Assembly: GCA_964536075.1 (NCBI GenBank)
Contig: CAZHWO010000018.1
Span: 1-16,779 of the forward strand
From: JAAZHK01 sp964536075
Lineage (GTDB): Bacteria > Bacillota_I > Bacilli_A > RF39 > UBA660
Reading direction: 5' to 3'
DNA length: 16,779 bases
Below the pieces are notes generated by a model. It saw only the letters and a list, made by a program, of their open reading frames with translations, was not told where the DNA came from and did not search any database. Shown piece by piece: positions 13,897 through 16,779 of this stretch; positions within the stretch are counted from its first letter, which is position 1, and the number at the start of each line of letters is the position of its first letter. The position numbers and the translations under genes are program-made.

Positions 13897-14592
13897 ATGT
13901 TTTTTTCTTTTCTAGTAGCACTGGTAAAAAGCATGATGTTTTTTACTGGGAGTTACTCGAATAATTTATTTCCTGATCCTTTAACCAAAGAAGAAGAAGA
14001 AAGTTTTATTAAACAAGCTAAGTTAGGGGATAAGGAGGCTCGTAATAAATTAATTGAACATAATCTGCGTTTAGTTGCCCATATTGTCAAAAAATTTGAT
14101 TATCGATCAGAAGATCAAGATGATTTAATCAGTATTGGAACAATTGGCTTAATAAAAGGGGTTGATTCTTTTTCTAATAGTCATGGTACGAGGATAACCA
14201 CCTATTGTGCTAGATGTATTGAAAATGAGATATTAATGTATTTCCGTAGTAATAATAAGAATAATAAAAATATTAGTATTAATGAATCAATTGGTTATGA
14301 TAAAGATGGTAATGAAATAACCATTGTTGATATTTTAAAGACCCCTAAACCGGACTTTATTGAGGATATATATATAAGAGATAATATCAAATTATTAAAA
14401 AATTATTTTCATATTTTAACTAAAAGAGAAAAGGAGATTATTATCCATCGATATGGTTTAAATAATTGTAAAGAAATGACTCAAAAAGAAATAGCAAAGG
14501 AATTAGGTATTTCTAGAAGTTATGTTTCAAGAATTGAAAAGAGGGCTTTAACAAAAATGTTAAGAGAATTTATTAAAAATAATAAGATGTAA
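13897..14592 (+). CDS. sigK: Pro-sigma-K, late mother-cell sporulation sigma factor
   Basis: A 231-aa sigma-70 family protein closely matching sigma-K rather than sigma-E. The start MFFSFLVALVKSMMFFTGS|YSNNLFPDPL is a hydrophobic pro-sequence. It aligns with the Bacillus pro-sigma-K end, whose cleavage before YxxNxFPxPL by the SpoIVFB protease would here fall after Ser19. Region 2 is intact (RNKLIEHNLRLVAHIVKKF, DDLISIGTIGLIKGVDSF, YCARCIENEILMYFR). Region 4 ends with the HTH TQKEIAKELGISRSYVSRIEKRALTKM. The ORF is continuous, not split by a skin-type element. GGAG (13885-13888) favours ATG 13897 over GTG 13888/ATG 13891. In sporulation it directs late mother-cell genes for coat and lysis. 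A Fic module is inserted immediately upstream. Confidence 0.93.
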   Translation: MFFSFLVALVKSMMFFTGSYSNNLFPDPLTKEEEESFIKQAKLGDKEARNKLIEHNLRLVAHIVKKFDYRSEDQDDLISIGTIGLIKGVDSFSNSHGTRITTYCARCIENEILMYFRSNNKNNKNISINESIGYDKDGNEITIVDILKTPKPDFIEDIYIRDNIKLLKNYFHILTKREKEIIIHRYGLNNCKEMTQKEIAKELGISRSYVSRIEKRALTKMLREFIKNNKM

Positions 14593-14601
14593 ATATATTG
14601 T

Positions 14602-14632
14602 AAAAAGAATGACATGTATTGTCGTTTTTTTG
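14602..14632 (+). terminator. Terminator after sigK
   Basis: A 12-bp stem with two G-T pairs (14603-14614 with 14620-14631) has a 5-nt loop; the 3' arm ends in a seven-T run. Confidence 0.7.
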
Positions 14633-14650
14633 TTTTTATGCTATCATGAT

Positions 14651-14656
14651 TATAAT
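14651..14656 (+). promoter_or_regulatory. Possible -10 element of the surface protein gene
   Basis: TATAAT directly abuts AGGAG (14657-14661), 13 nt before the GTG start. If used, the leader would be about 7 nt and would lose the RBS, so this may be chance. No -35 is clear. Confidence 0.25.
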
Positions 14657-14669
14657 AGGAGTGATAAAA

Positions 14670-16247
14670 GTGAAGAAGGTTTTATTTGTAGTAATTAGTC
14701 TGTTTGTATCTTTTTTATATATAAATGTTGATGCTGCCGATTCATTTTCAGAAGAAAAGAGCACTGTTAAATATACTATAGCTAATAATAATTGTTTTTC
14801 ATGTGAAAATAGACCGATGTATGGTTCGATAAATATATATGGACGCCTTTCAAGTGGCGATAATTGGTATAAGAGTTCTTATGGTGAATACGGTTATTTT
14901 ACTATTATGAAGGTATCGGATACAGCATATACTGTTCAAGATTTTGCAGCATCAAACTTTTATGATGATGTTGTTTATTTAAATTATGATAATAATCATT
15001 CTTTGACTAATACAAGTAATGGTGTTTCTCTAACTTTAACTGGTGGTTTTGCTATCAACGATGAGTATATTCAACTTACTTATATAGCTACTAATACTTC
15101 ATCAACTAGTAAATATTTATCTTTTGGTACTCACAATGATATCCAAATTAGTCAAAATGATGCTGCTGCCGTTACCCTCTTACCTAATAATATTGGCTTT
15201 CAAATGATTGATGATGAAGCAAATAATATTCAGTTAAATGTGCTTTTAAAATCATTTGTAGGTGTTACTGATGTGTCAACCTTTTGGATTGGTCAATATG
15301 ACGATGAGGTTGTAAATGTTTTTAATGATCAAGAAGAGGCAATAAGTGGGCACGATTCATCAATGGCTTATTCTTGGAAAAATCAATTATTGACAGCAGG
15401 TCAGTCTCAAACTTATACAGTACTTTTAACAGTAGGTGAAGCATTAACTAATCCAATTATTACTTTAGCTACTAATAATAAAGAAAAAGTTTATGAAGCA
15501 GGAACTAATACCGATGGTACTGTTTATCCAACCTTAGAAAATTATGTTTTAAAAGGAAATGTCTTCGATGCTTTATTGACAGATGATGTAACTGTTTACT
15601 ATAAGCTAAATGGTGGAACAGCAGTTTCATTAGGAAGTTACGAACCTAATAATTCTGAATTTTCTATAACAATCCCAGAAGCTTCTTTATTAGGAATAAA
15701 TACAATAGAGATTTATGGTGTAGGATCTGGTAATAGGACATCAGTTTCCAGAACTTTTACTTTTAAAGTAATGGAATGGAAAGAAATAGTAAATACGGAT
15801 TTAGGATTTACAATTAATGGTTATGCTGTAAAAGGTTCTTCAATTGAAATTTCAAAGGTTACTGATAATGCTGTTAATAAAGCTATTGGATTTAAAGATG
15901 CTGTGAATTATTTGGTTGAGATAAAATATAGTGGTAATACACTGCAAAATGATGAAAATCTAAGTTACTTAATAAAGGTTCCAGCAGAGATAGATAAAAA
16001 CAATAGTAATTTAAAGGTATATAGTGTTAATAATAGTTATGTCCATACTTTGTTGACTCACCAAATAACAGATGACAATATTTCATTTTTATCAAGTGGT
16101 ATTGGTTATTTTTCTATAAATTATGGTGAAGAACTTCCTATTGAAATTCCTGCTACTGGAGTAAATATATATACTAGTATTATAGTCTTTGTTACTTTAA
16201 TTGGTTTTGGTTCATATTTGTATGTTAAAAAAAATAAATATAATTAG
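14670..16247 (+). CDS. LPXTG-like cell-wall-anchored surface protein
   Basis: A 525-aa exported protein. The N terminus MKKVLFVVISLFVSFLYINVDAADS is a signal peptide, probably cut near VDAA|DS. The C terminus has IPATG (493-497), a hydrophobic helix (~500-518) and a KKNKYN tail: a sortase sorting signal with Ile for Leu. The body is beta-rich, with many T/S/N/Y residues. Residues ~30-240 look like one large beta domain with a CFSC motif near its start and a closing SMAYSWKNQLLTAGQSQTYTVLLTVGEA. Residues ~250-350 look like an Ig-like module ending FSITIPEASLLGINTIEIYGVGSGNRTSVSRTFTFKV. Adhesion or glycan binding is plausible but unproven. The start is GTG 14670, 8 nt after AGGAG; an upstream ATG at 14619 lies in the sigK terminator. 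No sortase gene lies in the window. Confidence 0.8.
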   Translation: MKKVLFVVISLFVSFLYINVDAADSFSEEKSTVKYTIANNNCFSCENRPMYGSINIYGRLSSGDNWYKSSYGEYGYFTIMKVSDTAYTVQDFAASNFYDDVVYLNYDNNHSLTNTSNGVSLTLTGGFAINDEYIQLTYIATNTSSTSKYLSFGTHNDIQISQNDAAAVTLLPNNIGFQMIDDEANNIQLNVLLKSFVGVTDVSTFWIGQYDDEVVNVFNDQEEAISGHDSSMAYSWKNQLLTAGQSQTYTVLLTVGEALTNPIITLATNNKEKVYEAGTNTDGTVYPTLENYVLKGNVFDALLTDDVTVYYKLNGGTAVSLGSYEPNNSEFSITIPEASLLGINTIEIYGVGSGNRTSVSRTFTFKVMEWKEIVNTDLGFTINGYAVKGSSIEISKVTDNAVNKAIGFKDAVNYLVEIKYSGNTLQNDENLSYLIKVPAEIDKNNSNLKVYSVNNSYVHTLLTHQITDDNISFLSSGIGYFSINYGEELPIEIPATGVNIYTSIIVFVTLIGFGSYLYVKKNKYN

Positions 16248-16264
16248 AAGGCTGAGGCCTTTTT
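16246..16264 (+). terminator. Terminator after the surface protein gene
   Basis: AAGGC (16248-16252) pairs with GCCTT (16257-16261) over a TGAG loop, with flanking G-T/A-T pairs and a short T-run. Confidence 0.6.
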
Positions 16265-16280
16265 CTTTTGCAAAAGAAAA
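16261..16280. repeat. Perfect 20-bp palindrome over the yqeG -35 region
   Basis: TTTTCTTTTG is followed directly by its exact reverse complement. The centre (TTGCAA, 16268-16273) coincides with the best -35 box of the next gene. It could be an operator or an extra terminator hairpin. Confidence 0.7.
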
Positions 16281-16296
16281 GATAATAGGATATAAT
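16268..16296 (+). promoter_or_regulatory. Promoter of the yqeG-like gene
   Basis: TTGCAA (16268-16273), a 17-nt spacer and TATAAT (16291-16296), 18 nt before the ATG. The -35 is the centre of the palindrome. Confidence 0.55.
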
Positions 16297-16314
16297 GAAG
16301 ATGGTGAAATAAAG

Positions 16315-16779
16315 ATGAAGAAATTTATTCCAACTAGTTATTACCCAAGTATCTTTAATATTAATTATGATAAATTAAAAACAAAAGGTATTAAATATCT
16401 CTTGTTCGATTTAGATAATACGTTAGGCTTAACTGATGAAGAAGTAGCTAATGAAAGAGCCATTAGATTAATTAAAAAGTTAAAAAAGGATTTTATAATT
16501 GTTATTATTTCGAACAATTATAAGAAAAGAATTGAAAAGTATATCAAACCTTTTGCAGTGGATTTTATTTCTTTTTCGATGAAGCCTTTTACCTTTGGCT
16601 TAAAGAGAATTAGCCAGAAATATCATTTGAAAAGAGGAGAAATGGCCATTATTGGTGATCAATTGATGACTGATGTATTAGCAGGAAATTCATATAAAAT
16701 TAATGCTATTCTAGTTGATCCGTTAGGCAAAAAAGATTTAAAAATTACCAGTATTAATCGTTTTTTGGAACGACTAGTG
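16315..16779 (+). CDS. yqeG: YqeG-type HAD (subclass IIIA) phosphatase, 5' part
   Basis: The first 155 codons of a gene that runs off the right edge with no stop. It starts MKKFIPTSYYPSIFNINYDKLKTKGIKYLLFDLDNTL. The HAD motif I is FDLDNTL with both nucleophile-type Asp residues. Motif II is the Ser in IIISNN. The motif III Lys is in SMKPFTFGLKR. Motif IV is GDQLMTDVLAGN. These features and the short helical N terminus fit the YqeG family of HAD phosphatases, which in Bacillus precede the ribosome-assembly GTPase YqeH; whether yqeH follows here cannot be seen. The substrate is unknown. GGTGA (16303-16307) lies 7 nt before the ATG. Confidence 0.88.
   Translation, partial: MKKFIPTSYYPSIFNINYDKLKTKGIKYLLFDLDNTLGLTDEEVANERAIRLIKKLKKDFIIVIISNNYKKRIEKYIKPFAVDFISFSMKPFTFGLKRISQKYHLKRGEMAIIGDQLMTDVLAGNSYKINAILVDPLGKKDLKITSINRFLERLV

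Noticed and set aside
13897..14592. sigK split by a skin-like element
   Set aside because: The reading frame is continuous from pro-sequence to the region 4 HTH; the insertion is upstream of the gene.
14619..14669. N-terminal extension of the surface protein
   Set aside because: The extension overlaps the sigK terminator; the signal peptide and RBS fit the GTG at 14670.
1..16779. CRISPR array, rRNA, origin of replication or insertion-sequence transposase
   Set aside because: I found no regularly spaced repeats, rRNA signatures, DnaA-box clusters or transposase motifs in the window.

Overview
The window is a piece of a low-GC (AT-rich), Gram-positive-type chromosome from a spore-forming member of the Bacillota. 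Evidence: strong AGGAG/AGGTG ribosome binding sites, TATAAT promoters, a T-box in front of valS, LonA, an LPXTG-like wall-anchored protein, and three sporulation-class genes (SpoVID-like, YsxE/CotS-like, pro-sigma-K). TGA is used as a stop (for example at the ends of the spoVID-like gene and fic), so this is not the Mycoplasma genetic code. The extreme AT content and compact proteins suggest an uncultured gut lineage near Erysipelotrichia/RF39-like Bacilli. That placement is an inference.

Layout. At 1-307 is the 3' end of trigger factor (tig). A small exported beta-rich protein of unknown function (394-945) follows, then lon (1046-3373), which overlaps a helical protein of unknown function (3360-4106). 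The pair spoVID-like (4189-4830) and ysxE-like (4823-5731) comes next. A small membrane protein on the minus strand (5690-5908) and a PASTA-polysaccharide deacetylase (5998-7239) flank a shared upstream region. A lone pseudopilin (7272-7604) precedes a canonical promoter, a valine T-box and valS (7889-10414). The gene order tig ... lon ... spoVID-ysxE ... valS is the same backbone known from Bacillus subtilis. Here the engB/hem block is gone and new genes sit in the gaps.

On the minus strand lies an ABC exporter (permease 10525-12129, ATPase 12113-12691). The ATPase is broken by a 100-N assembly gap that removes its catalytic centre. Next comes a two-gene Fic toxin/VbhA-like antitoxin module (12815-13697) bounded by a perfect 41-bp direct repeat (12713-12753 and 13847-13887). 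The right copy runs into the ribosome binding site of sigK (13897-14592). The module therefore looks like a small insertion placed exactly between the ABC gene and the sporulation sigma factor, with no recombinase of its own. The window ends with a 525-aa cell-wall-anchored surface protein (14670-16247) and the 5' part of a YqeG-type HAD phosphatase (16315 onward), whose -35 region sits inside a perfect 20-bp palindrome.

How they fit: SpoVID-like, YsxE-like and sigma-K belong to the mother-cell/spore-coat programme. Lon and trigger factor provide protein quality control. The deacetylase, pseudopilin, exported beta-rich protein and LPXTG-like protein form a cell-surface set. The Fic module is accessory DNA. 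Many genes here share a very compact start layout: TATAAT, then AGGTG/AGGAG, then the start codon within about 12-18 nt.
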